A DNA stretch of 15,581 bases from Dehalococcoidia bacterium. Its GTDB lineage: Bacteria; Chloroflexota; Dehalococcoidia; UBA2979. The stretch spans positions 1 to 15,581 of the forward strand of contig SCTU01000114.1 in assembly GCA_004297315.1 (NCBI GenBank), given 5' to 3'. Positions within the stretch are counted from its first letter, which is position 1, and every line of letters starts with the position of its first letter. The position numbers and the translations under genes were made by a program. Below are positions 7,581-15,581 of this stretch, piece by piece. The notes under the pieces were generated by a model, which was given only the letters and a program-made list of their open reading frames with translations, ran no database searches and was not told the origin of the DNA.

Positions 7581-8239
7581 ATGCAACAGGTCACACATGT
7601 CATCTACGACCTCGATGGGACGCTCCTGGACACCGAGCCGCTTTATCGCCTCGCCACGCAGGAGATCCTTGAGCGGTACGGCGCGGCGCTGACCGTTGAA
7701 CTGCGGGCGGCGATGATCGGCCGTCCGACTCCGGTCGCGGCGCGCATCCTCGTCGAGACCACCGGCATCCCGATGTCGCCCGAGGCCTTCGCCGCCGAGC
7801 GCGATGCACGACTCGCCACGCTGTTCCGGACAGCCCAGCCCACTCGAGGGGCGCGAGAACTGACGGCGCACCTCTGCGCGCGGGGAGTGCCGCAGGCGGT
7901 CGCCACATCCTCGATGCGACACTCACTAGAGGCGAAACGCGCCGCTGACCCCGAGTGGTTCGCCTCCTTCGACACGATCGTGACGTCTGAGGATGTCGTC
8001 CACGGCAAGCCCGCCCCCGACATCTTCCTCGAGGCGGCCCGCCGGCTCGGCGCACCGCCAGAGGCCTGCCTGGTGTTCGAGGACGCACCGCTCGGGGTGG
8101 AGGCCGCACTGGCCGCCGGGATGTTGGTGGTGGCTCTGCCGGAGCCGGGCCACGAACCACTCGTGGCCGGCGCCCACCGGATTCTCGCCCACCTCGGCGA
8201 ATTCGAGCCGGGCGAGTGGGGCCTGCCCGCGTTCGGGCG

Positions 8240-8243
<4 letters not shown>
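7581..8243 (+). CDS. HAD-superfamily phosphatase (HDHD1/beta-phosphoglucomutase-like subfamily)
   Basis: This is a 220-residue haloacid-dehalogenase-like hydrolase with all four motifs. Motif I is DLDGTLLDTE, with nucleophile Asp10 and acid/base Asp12. Motif II is VATSS near 107-111, motif III is the Lys of HGKPAPD at 143, and motif IV is FEDAPLGVEAALAAGM with Glu167-Asp168 as Mg ligands. The KPAPDIFL and FEDAPLGVEAA wording resembles eukaryotic HDHD1 (pseudouridine 5'-phosphatase) and related sugar-phosphate phosphatases. Substrate cannot be read from sequence. The ATG at 7581 follows AGGCGG by 4 nt; the upstream in-frame ATG at 7488 would overlap the divergent protease gene and is rejected. 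It is the only complete + strand gene here, and its TAG lies inside a CTAG shared with the trpB stop. Confidence 0.92.
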
Positions 8244-9438
<1,195 letters not shown>

Positions 9439-9442
<4 letters not shown>

Positions 9443-10194
9443 CGTGCACCTCCGGCGGCGTCGGCGGCGCGCACGGCCTGCACGAACGCGCGCACCTTCG
9501 CGTAGTCCTTGCGGCCGTCCGTCTCGGTGCCGCTCGACACATCGACGGCCCATGGACGCACGCGGACGACGGCCTCCGTCACGTTGATCGGCGTGAGGCC
9601 GCCCGCGAGGAAGATCGGGAGACGCGCCGCCATCCGGCCGGCCACGTCCCAGTCGAAGACCTGGCCGCTCCCGCCTCGATACTGCCCGTGCGCGGAGTCG
9701 AGCATCAGCGCGACCGCGAAACCCGGCCGCACCTCCGTCAGCGGGTCGGCGGGAGTGTCAACCGGACCGACGTGGAGCACCTGGATCACCTGCTTCGCCA
9801 CCAGCAGGCAGTCCTCCCAGGACTCGTCACCCGACAGCTGCACGAGGTCGACGCCGGCCTCCTCCGCGATCTCGTTCACTTCCTCGACCGGCTGGTCGGC
9901 GAAGACGCCGACGGTCAGCGGACGCTTCATGCCGAGGTACGAGGTGAGCACCTGCGCGCCGTGGCGGAACCACGGCTCCAGTTCCTCGCGTCCGTGCACC
10001 AGTGAAGGAGGCGGCGCAAAGATCTCCTGCTGGGAAAGGGGGCCTCCGAGCGCGCGCACCATCGCCTGCGCCTCTTCGACCTCGACGCGGCGCCGCGAGT
10101 CCGCGAACACCATACCGACGAAGTCCGCCCCGGCCTCGGCGGCAGCCAGGACATCGTCCGGCGTGCGGTTGCCGCAGATCTTCACGTAGGTCAT
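9439..10194 (-). CDS. trpF: Phosphoribosylanthranilate isomerase with an internal insertion
   Basis: TrpF carries out the Amadori rearrangement of phosphoribosylanthranilate to CdRP. Catalytic residues are in place: Cys7 in VKICGNRT and Asp165 in ALMLDSAHG. The phosphate-binding end is also present (FLAGGLTPINV at 195-205, VDVSSGTET at 217-225, GRKD at 227-230). At 251 residues it is longer than the usual 200-210. The excess lies at about residues 50-90, between the second helix (EAQAMVRALG) and the VGVFAD strand, and includes PPPSLVHGREELEPWFRHG. The ATG at 10194 overlaps the trpC stop (ATGA), and the stop overlaps the trpB start in the same way. Identification is firm; the role of the insertion is unknown. 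Confidence 0.96.
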
Positions 10195-11051
10195 GCGCGC
10201 ACCTCGCTCGGTACATCATCGACGAGCATGAGTTCGCGCGCCTTGGCGGCAATGTCGCCGGTTGTGACGAGCGCCTCACCGACGAGCAGCGCGTGCGCGC
10301 CACACGCGGCCATCCGGCGTGCGTCGGCCGCATGCCGGATCGCGCTCTCCGCGACGAGCGTGACACCATCGGGCACCAGCGCAGCCACGCGTTCGGTGGT
10401 GCCGAGGTCCTCCGCGAACGTGCGGAGGTCGCGGTTGTTCACGCCTAGGATGGTCGCGCCTGCGTCGAGCGCCGCCCGCATCTCGGCCTCGTCATGCACC
10501 TCGACCAGCGCCTGCATGCCAAGCGCCTCGGTCTGCGCGAGCAACGAGGCGAGCGCAGCCGGTTCGAGCATCATCACAATCAGGAGGAGGGCATCGGCGC
10601 CCGCGGCACGCGCCTCGACCACCTGGTACGGGTCAAAGATGAACTCCTTGCGGAGTATCGCGGGACGGTCGGCGTCGCTGCCGAAAGCCGCCCGCACCGC
10701 CTCGAGGTCGGCGAGGCTGCCACGAAAGTGGTCCGGCTCCGTGAGCACGGAGATCGCGGCGACACCGGCGACTGCGTAGGCCCGCGCCTGCTTCGCGGCA
10801 TCGAGGTCGGCGTCGAAGAGGCCCTTGCTGGGACTCGCGCGCTTCACCTCGCCGATGATCCGCAGGCGGGCGCCCGCCGGGGTGGCCCGCCGCCCCTCGC
10901 GCAGCCGCCGTGCGAAGTCGATCGGCGGCGGCGCCTGCGCGATGAGGGCACGAAGTGTTTCCTCGGGCCGCCGGGCGCGATCCTCCGCGAGCCGGACACG
11001 ACGGTCCGCCACGATCTTGTCGAGGATGGTCCCGGTGGCGCGAGCGTCCAC
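10191..11051 (-). CDS. trpC: Indole-3-glycerol-phosphate synthase
   Basis: TrpC closes CdRP to indole-3-glycerol phosphate with loss of CO2 and water. The 286-residue product carries the N-terminal extension helix (TILDKIVADRRVRL), GEVKRASPSKG (67-77) with Glu68 and the catalytic Lys70, SVLTEPDHFRGS (101-112), LRKEFIFDPYQ with Lys135, VEVHDEAE with Glu184, GVNNRDL with Asn205, and the phosphate site at AESAIRH and LLVGEALV. These fit the Sulfolobus IGPS residues Glu51, Lys53, Lys110, Glu159, Asn180 and Glu210. The usual ESGI is ESAI (Ala237). The start is GTG at 11051, with GAGG 6 nt upstream; it follows the trpD stop by 11 nt. It is a monofunctional TrpC, not fused to TrpF. Confidence 0.97.
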   Translation of the reverse strand: MDARATGTILDKIVADRRVRLAEDRARRPEETLRALIAQAPPPIDFARRLREGRRATPAGARLRIIGEVKRASPSKGLFDADLDAAKQARAYAVAGVAAISVLTEPDHFRGSLADLEAVRAAFGSDADRPAILRKEFIFDPYQVVEARAAGADALLLIVMMLEPAALASLLAQTEALGMQALVEVHDEAEMRAALDAGATILGVNNRDLRTFAEDLGTTERVAALVPDGVTLVAESAIRHAADARRMAACGAHALLVGEALVTTGDIAAKARELMLVDDVPSEVRA

Positions 11052-11062
11052 GGCGGGCCTCG

Positions 11063-12112
11063 CTACTTCGCGAGGCGGCGCGTCGCCTCGACGAACGCGC
11101 CGACACGTGCGGCGGCATCGCCCTCGTCAATCGCAGCGGCGGCCTGCTCGACACCCTGCCGCATCGAGCCCGCGAGCCCGGCGACGTACAGCCCCGCCCC
11201 CGCCTGCGCGCAGATCAGGTCGCGCAGCGCGAGCGAGCCCTCGCCCGCGAGCACATTGCGCAGCAGTTCCGCGTTCTGCAGCGGCCCGCCGCCCTCGATC
11301 GCCTCGGGCTTGTGGATCGAGAGTCCGAGGTCGAACGGCGTGATCGTGCTGCGCGTCACGGTGTCCCCGCGCACCTCGAAGACCGTGGTGGCGCCGGTGA
11401 CGGTGATGTCGTCTAGCCCATCCTCGCCGGTCACGACGAGGGCGTGGCGCATCCCGAGTCGGAGCAGGACATGCGCCAGTTTCTCGGCGAGCGCGACGTT
11501 CGGCGCGCCGAGGATGTGGCAGGTCGCGCCAGCGGGGTTCGTCAGCGGCCCGAGGATGTTGAAGACGGTGCGAAAGCCGAGTTGTGGCCGCAGCGGCCCG
11601 GCGAACTTCATCGCCGGGTGGAACGTCTGCGCGAACATGAAGCCGACGCCCGTGCGGCGGATGCACTCTGCGACCTGCTCCGGCCCGAGCGTGACGACGG
11701 CGCCCAGCGCCTCCAGGAGGTCGGCCGACCCGGACTGCGAGGTCATCGCGCGGTTGCCGTGCTTCGCGACCTTCGCGCCCGCCGCCGCGGCGACAAACGC
11801 CGCCGCTGTGGAGGCGTTGAAGATCTTCCGGTTCGAGCCGCCGGTGCCGCAGGTGTCGAGCAGAGGCTTCACCTCGACCGAGACATGCAGCGAGGCCTCG
11901 CGCATCGCCTTCGCCATGCCGGTGATCTCGTCGACGGTCTCGCCCTTCAGGCGGAGCGCCGTGACGAACGCACCGAACTGCGCCTCGGTGGCGCGCTCGC
12001 CCTCGGCGCCCTCGATGCCGGCGCGCATGATCTCGCGCATCGACTCGCGGGCCTCGTCCTCGGTGAGGTCACGGCCCCCGTCGACGAGGGTGGCCAGCGC
12101 CTGCTTGATCAC
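11063..12112 (-). CDS. trpD: Anthranilate phosphoribosyltransferase
   Basis: TrpD transfers the phosphoribosyl group of PRPP to anthranilate. The 349-residue product is of normal length. The PRPP site is seen as DTCGTGGS (86-93) followed by FNAST (98-102), KHGNRAMTSQSGSADLLEALG (117-137) supplies the anthranilate and PRPP contacts, and EDGLDD (230-235) supplies the second Mg site. RTVFNILGPLTNP (181-193) is another family hallmark. The GTG at 12112 overlaps the trpG stop by 4 nt (GTGA), so trpG and trpD are separate genes that are coupled, unlike the trpGD fusion of enteric bacteria. The TAG stop lies 11 nt before trpC. Confidence 0.97.
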   Translation of the reverse strand: MIKQALATLVDGGRDLTEDEARESMREIMRAGIEGAEGERATEAQFGAFVTALRLKGETVDEITGMAKAMREASLHVSVEVKPLLDTCGTGGSNRKIFNASTAAAFVAAAAGAKVAKHGNRAMTSQSGSADLLEALGAVVTLGPEQVAECIRRTGVGFMFAQTFHPAMKFAGPLRPQLGFRTVFNILGPLTNPAGATCHILGAPNVALAEKLAHVLLRLGMRHALVVTGEDGLDDITVTGATTVFEVRGDTVTRSTITPFDLGLSIHKPEAIEGGGPLQNAELLRNVLAGEGSLALRDLICAQAGAGLYVAGLAGSMRQGVEQAAAAIDEGDAAARVGAFVEATRRLAK

Positions 12113-12690
12113 GCACGCACCTCCCGGCCCATCTTGAGGAAGTTTCGCAGCAGGTCGTGCCCGTGACGGGTCATGATCGACTCAGGGTGGAACTGGACGC
12201 CCTCGATCGGAAGCGTGCGGTGCCGGACTCCCATGATCACGCCGCTTTCCGAGCGCGCGCTGACCTCGAGGACGTCCGGGACGGTGTCGAGCGCGATCGC
12301 GAGTGAATGATACCGAATCGCCTCGAACGGGTTGGGGAGGCCCTCGAACACGCCTTTCCCATCGTGGGAGATCATGCTCGTCTTGCCGTGCATGATCTCC
12401 CCCGCCGAGGTCACCACGCCGCCAAACGCCTCCCCGATGCACTGGTGGCCGAGGCATACTCCCAGCAGCGGTGCCTTCCCGGCGAAGGCGTGGATCAGGT
12501 CGACCGAGATCCCCGCCTCCTTCGGCGAGCACGGGCCGGGTGAGATCACCACGTGCTCGGGCTGCATCTGGAGGCAGTCCTCGACTGTGATCTGGTCGTT
12601 GCGATGCACTTCGACCTGCTCGCCGAGCTCGGCGAGGTACTGATAGAGGTTGTAGGTGAACGAGTCGTAATTATCGATGAGTAGCAGCAC
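12109..12690 (-). CDS. trpG: Anthranilate synthase component II (glutamine amidotransferase)
   Basis: TrpG hydrolyses glutamine and channels ammonia to TrpE for anthranilate formation. The 193-residue class I amidotransferase has the start LLLIDNYDSFTYNLYQYL, the oxyanion segment SPGPCSPKEAG (50-60), the nucleophile elbow GVCLGHQ with Cys79, and QFHPES with His168 and Glu170, so the catalytic triad is complete. Such subunits often also serve as PabA for folate synthesis; no pabB/pabC is in the window. The start is GTG at 12690 with TAGGAG 6 nt upstream, overlapping the stop codon of the preceding Nudix-DinB gene. It is separated from trpE by that gene, although TrpE and TrpG must form a complex. 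Confidence 0.96.
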   Translation of the reverse strand: MLLLIDNYDSFTYNLYQYLAELGEQVEVHRNDQITVEDCLQMQPEHVVISPGPCSPKEAGISVDLIHAFAGKAPLLGVCLGHQCIGEAFGGVVTSAGEIMHGKTSMISHDGKGVFEGLPNPFEAIRYHSLAIALDTVPDVLEVSARSESGVIMGVRHRTLPIEGVQFHPESIMTRHGHDLLRNFLKMGREVRA

Positions 12691-12699
12691 GGCAGTCTC

Positions 12700-13617
12700 C
12701 TAGGAGCCGGACGGGCGGGCCGTCAGGGCCTGTACCATCCCGCGGATCTGGGCGGCGTGCTCGCGGTAGTGGCTCGCGAGCTTCTCGAAGCGGTCGCCCA
12801 TCTGGACGACGCCTCGTTCGGGGTGGTCGAAGTAGACGGCGAGCAGCTCTCGCGTCGCGCTTCCGAGATAAGCGCGCGTCTCGCCGGAGACGGCGGAGAG
12901 CCGGTCGCGCAGGACGCGCTCCTCCTCGGCGGGGCGCATGCGGAAGGCGTCCTCCCACTGGGCCTCGTTGAACGGGCGCCACTTCTGGCCAAAGCCTTCC
13001 GCACAGCGCCGGGCCTCGTTGCGGTAGTACACCTCGACGTCGGCGACGTGGGCGAGGACGTCGAGCGGCGACCAGCCCGAGGCGTCGGGCGCCGAGCGCA
13101 GGTGCGGCGGGACGGCGTCGAATACCGCGATGAGGTCGCCGCGGGCGCTGGCGAGGTCGGCGATCAGCATCTCGCCGTCGTACTCGCGCGGCACGATCGC
13201 ACCGGTCTCCTCCTCGAACGCCGTCTTCAGCCAGTCGCGCACCTCGGGCAGGAGGTCGAGGGCACCCGGCGCGCCGGGTGATACCCACGCGGCGTCGGCG
13301 TACGCATCGGCGCCGAGGCGCGGCTCGCCCACCCAGCCGATGCACGTGAAGGCGTTGACGATGAACCGTTCGCCGTTGGTGACAGCGCTCGCGTAGATCG
13401 TGTCGAGGAAGTCGTACTCTCCCGGCTCGACGTGGAGCGAGTCGCGCAGCATCCGCTCCAGCGCGTCTTCGGCGGTCTCGTGGTCCGGGACGCCGGTGAG
13501 CGGCATCGACCACTTGCCCGCGAAGGGGCTGGCCGCGGGATGCTGGACGAGCAGCACGAGGCCGTCGTCACGCACCATCATCGCCCCGGAGAGCAGACGC
13601 GGGCCGGCGGGGGGCAT
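12700..13617 (-). CDS. Nudix-fold / DinB-fold fusion protein inside the trp operon
   Basis: The 305-residue product has two recognisable halves. Residues about 8-130 read as a Nudix fold: GLVLLVQHP, then FAGKWSMPLTG where Nudix proteins have W.LPGG, then a helix and later FTCIGWVGEP. The Nudix box itself is degenerate. The REUXEEXGU part appears as RMLRDSLHV (55-63), so the metal-binding glutamates are largely missing. Residues about 155-305 read as a DinB-like four-helix bundle with GWSPLDVLAHVADVE, and the probable metal histidines are His190, His283 and His287 (HYREHAAQI). The function is unknown; DinB-fold proteins include thiol-dependent transferases and damage-induced proteins. The ATG at 13617 overlaps the trpE stop (TAATG), so it is co-translated with trpE. 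A longer upstream frame to 13710 would lie inside trpE and is rejected. Confidence 0.82.
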   Translation of the reverse strand: MPPAGPRLLSGAMMVRDDGLVLLVQHPAASPFAGKWSMPLTGVPDHETAEDALERMLRDSLHVEPGEYDFLDTIYASAVTNGERFIVNAFTCIGWVGEPRLGADAYADAAWVSPGAPGALDLLPEVRDWLKTAFEEETGAIVPREYDGEMLIADLASARGDLIAVFDAVPPHLRSAPDASGWSPLDVLAHVADVEVYYRNEARRCAEGFGQKWRPFNEAQWEDAFRMRPAEEERVLRDRLSAVSGETRAYLGSATRELLAVYFDHPERGVVQMGDRFEKLASHYREHAAQIRGMVQALTARPSGS

Positions 13618-15086
13618 TATTCGTACCCCAGGCTGCCGGCGGGCCCGCCGCCCTCGCCGCGCTCGGCGTCGTCGATGGCCGCGAGAAGCGCGCGCGCCTT
13701 GTGGCCGCACTCCTCGAACTCCTTCACCGGGTCGGAGTCGAAGACGATGCCCGCCCCCGCCTGCACGTGGGCCTTGCCGCCCTGCATCACCAGCGTCCGG
13801 ATCGTGATGCAGGTCTCGATGTTGCCCGAGAGGTCGAAGAAGCCGACCCCACCGGCGTACGGCCCACGCCGGTCCGGCTCCATGTCCGCGATGATCTCCA
13901 TCGCGCGGATCTTCGGCGCGCCGGAGACGGTGCCCGCCGGGTAAGCCGCCCGCAACGCGTCGTAAGCGCTCATCGACGGGTCGAGTTGCCCCTTGACGTG
14001 ACTCACCAGGTGCATGACATGCGAGTAGTACTCGAGGTCGAGTTGCTGCGTGACCTTCACGCTGCCCGGCTTCGAGACCCGCCCCACGTCATTCCGGCCG
14101 AGGTCGAGGAGCATGACGTGCTCCGCGATCTCCTTCGGGTCATGGCGGAGTTCCTCGCCCAGCCGCTCGTCGTCCAGCGCGGTCGCGCCGCGCGGGCGCG
14201 TCCCGGCGATCGGGTGCACCTCCACGAGCCCGTCCTCGATGTTCACCAGCAGTTCCGGCGACGAGCCGACGAGGCAGGTCTCCCCAAACTGGAGGTAGAA
14301 CAGGTAGGGCGAGGGATTGATTGTGCGCAGACTGCGGTAGACCTCGAACGGGTGGGCGCCCGTCTCGCGGGTGAACCGTTGCGAGAGCACGACCTGGATG
14401 ATGTCGCCGGCCCGGATGTACTCCTTGCAACGCACCACAGCGTCGAGGAAGTCCTCCCGTTCCCAGTTGCTCGTCACGTCGCGCCCCGCAGGCCCGCTGT
14501 GCGGCACGTACGGCAGCGCGCCCAACGGCCGCCCGAGGCGTTCGACCAGTTCATCGATCCGCCGCTCCGCCGCGCGGTAGGAGGAGTCGATATCCCCGTC
14601 GAGCCGGACGTGCGCCACCACCTTGATCGTGTGCTTCAGGTGGTCGAAGACAAGCAACGAGTCGATGAACATCAGCCACGACTCGGGGATGCCCAGTGTG
14701 TCGACCTTGGGCAGCGGGACGCGCGGCTCGAAATGGGCCACGGCCTCGTACGCCAGGTAGCCGACGGCACCGCCGTGGAAGCGCGGAAGACCGGCGACCG
14801 GGGCCGCCTTCGACCGTCCGAGTTCCGCCCGCACGACCTCGAGCGGGTCGCCGTCTGCGTGCTCGCCGGCATAGACGCGGTACGGCTCGGTGCCGATGAA
14901 CGAGTAGCGCCCCATCCGCTCGCCGCCCTCGGCGGACTCGAGGAGGAAGGAGTATCCGCCGCGTGCCACCTTCAGGTAGGCGGAGACGGGGGTTTCGAGG
15001 TCGGCGCGCACCTCACGGTAGATCGGGACGATGGTGCCCTGTCCGGTCATGCGCCGGACCTCGGAAAGGGCGGGAATGTAAGTCAT
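13617..15086 (-). CDS. trpE: Anthranilate synthase component I
   Basis: TrpE converts chorismate and ammonia (from TrpG) to anthranilate, the first committed step to tryptophan. The 489-residue product has the N-terminal regulatory region with LLES at 48-51, the motif that binds feedback-inhibiting tryptophan. The chorismate-binding domain follows with QVVLSQRF (231-238), GTRPRG (295-300), LDLGRND (327-333), PAGTVSGAPK (383-392) and the Mg-site region up to IVFDSDP (447-453). No helper features of an aminodeoxychorismate synthase are seen, and the context supports TrpE. The ATG at 15086 has GGAGG 7 nt upstream; the longer frame to 15170 has no family support and runs over the putative leader peptide. 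It is the first structural gene after the T-box leader. Confidence 0.97.
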   Translation of the reverse strand: MTYIPALSEVRRMTGQGTIVPIYREVRADLETPVSAYLKVARGGYSFLLESAEGGERMGRYSFIGTEPYRVYAGEHADGDPLEVVRAELGRSKAAPVAGLPRFHGGAVGYLAYEAVAHFEPRVPLPKVDTLGIPESWLMFIDSLLVFDHLKHTIKVVAHVRLDGDIDSSYRAAERRIDELVERLGRPLGALPYVPHSGPAGRDVTSNWEREDFLDAVVRCKEYIRAGDIIQVVLSQRFTRETGAHPFEVYRSLRTINPSPYLFYLQFGETCLVGSSPELLVNIEDGLVEVHPIAGTRPRGATALDDERLGEELRHDPKEIAEHVMLLDLGRNDVGRVSKPGSVKVTQQLDLEYYSHVMHLVSHVKGQLDPSMSAYDALRAAYPAGTVSGAPKIRAMEIIADMEPDRRGPYAGGVGFFDLSGNIETCITIRTLVMQGGKAHVQAGAGIVFDSDPVKEFEECGHKARALLAAIDDAERGEGGGPAGSLGYE

Positions 15087-15107
15087 CTGATGGCCTCCGG
15101 GGCCGCT

Positions 15108-15238
15108 GGTCAGGAGTGGATGCGAAGGCGCGCGCCGCGCGGCCCCCGCCAGGAGGGCGAGCGCCACCACTCCCCGGCCCCGCCGAGGGTGATCCGCCCA
15201 ACCGCTGCCCGGACCTCATCCACTCACGACTCCTGACC
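15108..15238 (-). repeat. Long-range inverted repeat bracketing the putative leader peptide
   Basis: On the - strand GGTCAGGAGT (15238-15229) and, after a 7-nt bulge, GGATG (15221-15217) can pair with CATCCACTCCTGACC (15122-15108). This gives 15 base pairs. The first arm contains the leader ribosome-binding site and the second contains the leader stop codon, so the structure would close the leader ORF on itself and could limit its translation. It is seen directly in the sequence; any role is inference. Confidence 0.6.
15110..15223 (-). CDS. Putative Trp-rich leader peptide (trpL-like), 37 aa
   Basis: This short frame lies between the T-box terminator and trpE. It starts with GTG at 15223, preceded by AGGAG with a 6-nt gap, and ends with TGA 23 nt before trpE. 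The peptide has 37 residues and includes GEWWRSPSWRG, with Trp at 19, 20 and 25. Adjacent Trp codons followed by a third are the hallmark of tryptophan leader peptides. The trpE ribosome-binding site GGAGG (15094-15098) can pair with CCTCC (15152-15156) inside the leader, next to an 8-bp helix between 15139-15146 and 15099-15106. Stalling at the Trp pair would cover the CCTCC strand. No U-tract follows, so translational rather than transcriptional control is the likelier mode. High GC makes chance frames common, so the call is tentative. Confidence 0.5.
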   Translation of the reverse strand: MDEVRAAVGRITLGGAGEWWRSPSWRGPRGARLRIHS

Positions 15239-15267
15239 GGCCCCCGCGGGCGCTGAGCACACAACAG

Positions 15268-15303
15268 CAAACAAAAGGACCACCGCCGTGGGGCGATGGT
15301 CCT
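15268..15303 (-). terminator. Intrinsic terminator of the trp T-box leader
   Basis: On the - strand AGGACCATCGCC (15303-15292) pairs over 12 positions, one of them U-G, with GGCGGTGGTCCT (15287-15276) around a CCAC loop. TTTTGTTTG follows at once. This is a strong Rho-independent terminator. It sits directly after the conserved T-box sequence, where the alternative antiterminator would form, as expected for a T-box switch. Confidence 0.92.
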
Positions 15304-15566
15304 CGCGGTGCCACCCACATCTCCTCGCGCCCGCGGGCGAGAGGCTTTGCCAGGCACGGCCTCACGCGCACCCCTCCACGGGTGCGGGCGGGCGATGCCC
15401 TGGGCCTGGGTAACGGCGCCCACACCGCCGGCGCCTACCTCCTCGAGTCCATCGAGGCATCGGGCCGGGACTCCCGGGTCCATTCCACCGCGGCTGCGAG
15501 CGCCGGCTTCCACCTGCCCCGGCTCTCTGGGCTCCGCTGTGCGGTGTACTACTCCCGTTCGACGTC
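15268..15566 (-). promoter_or_regulatory. T-box riboswitch, tRNA(Trp)-responsive, controlling the trp operon
   Basis: The - strand leader upstream of trpE carries the conserved T-box sequence TGGGTGGCACCGCG at 15317-15304, just before the terminator. Upstream is a full Stem I. A specifier loop is formed by AGTAGTAC on the 5' side and GGAATGGA on the 3' side, flanked by CGGG/CCCG and CCGC/GCGG helices. The distal part shows AGAGAGCC and GGTGGAAGCCGG, as in other T-boxes. The codon after GAA in the specifier loop is UGG (15482-15480), so the switch should read tRNA(Trp). Further hairpins (CGCACCC/GGGTGCG, and CTCGC/GCGAG around a CCGCGG core) correspond to Stems II and III. Uncharged tRNA(Trp) would pair with UGG and the T-box bulge and favour antitermination. 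The promoter is at or beyond the window edge; TATGAC at 15569-15564 is a weak -10 candidate. No gene is seen in 15224-15581. Confidence 0.93.
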
Positions 15567-15581
15567 ATATCGAATTGCGCC

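Noticed and set aside
10494..12137. 547-codon + strand frame opposite trpC and trpD
   Set aside because: Low-complexity Ser/Ala/Arg composition and complete overlap with two certain genes mark it as a shadow.
15106..15139. Transcription terminator between the leader peptide and trpE
   Set aside because: The GC-rich helix there has no following U-tract, so it is treated as a possible ribosome-binding-site mask rather than a terminator.
13701..15236. 511-codon + strand frame opposite trpE
   Set aside because: Antisense shadow of trpE, rich in Arg, His, Asp and Val, with no recognisable motif.
15013..15513. 166-codon - strand frame through the T-box leader into trpE
   Set aside because: It crosses the terminator and the structured RNA, has no good start signal and overlaps the trpE start out of frame. 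The 37-codon leader frame explains the region better.

Overview
The window is GC-rich bacterial chromosome packed with housekeeping genes; almost no space is non-coding. The best guess for the host is a Chloroflexota bacterium, possibly a Dehalococcoidia relative. This rests on high GC, the T-box leader on a trp operon, and the flavour of TrpF, TrpA and the small hypothetical gene. It is inference, and another GC-rich T-box lineage is possible. No mobile element, CRISPR array, tRNA or rRNA was seen.

Layout. At the left edge is the 3' end of recJ (+). It converges with a long leftward (-) block that reads, in transcription order: CPBP-family membrane protease, trpA, a 169-nt gap with two tandem hairpins, aroH (chorismate mutase), aroF (DAHP synthase), scpA, ribF, tyrS and a 150-residue conserved hypothetical. 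A rightward HAD phosphatase gene (7581-8243) starts divergently from the protease gene and ends tail-to-tail with trpB. From 15581 down to 8240 lies the main trp operon on the - strand: T-box leader, putative leader peptide, trpE, a Nudix-DinB fusion gene, trpG, trpD, trpC, trpF, trpB. Several junctions overlap by 1 or 4 nt (TAATG, ATGA, GTGA), implying translational coupling.

How it works together. AroF commits carbon to the shikimate pathway. Chorismate is then split between AroH (towards Phe/Tyr) and TrpE/TrpG (towards Trp). TrpD, C, F, A and B finish tryptophan. TyrS uses one end product. The trp operon is controlled by uncharged tRNA(Trp) through a T-box whose terminator is at 15268-15303.

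Most interesting points. (1) Between the T-box terminator and trpE there is a 37-codon ORF with a good ribosome-binding site, a tandem Trp-Trp pair and a third Trp codon. An RNA structure there could mask the trpE ribosome-binding site, suggesting a second tryptophan-sensing layer. (2) A Nudix-fold plus DinB-fold fusion with a degenerate Nudix box sits inside the trp operon. (3) AroH has Val where the catalytic Glu78 of the Bacillus enzyme lies. (4) TrpF carries a roughly 35-40 residue insertion. (5) trpA is split from trpB by an unrelated divergent gene pair.
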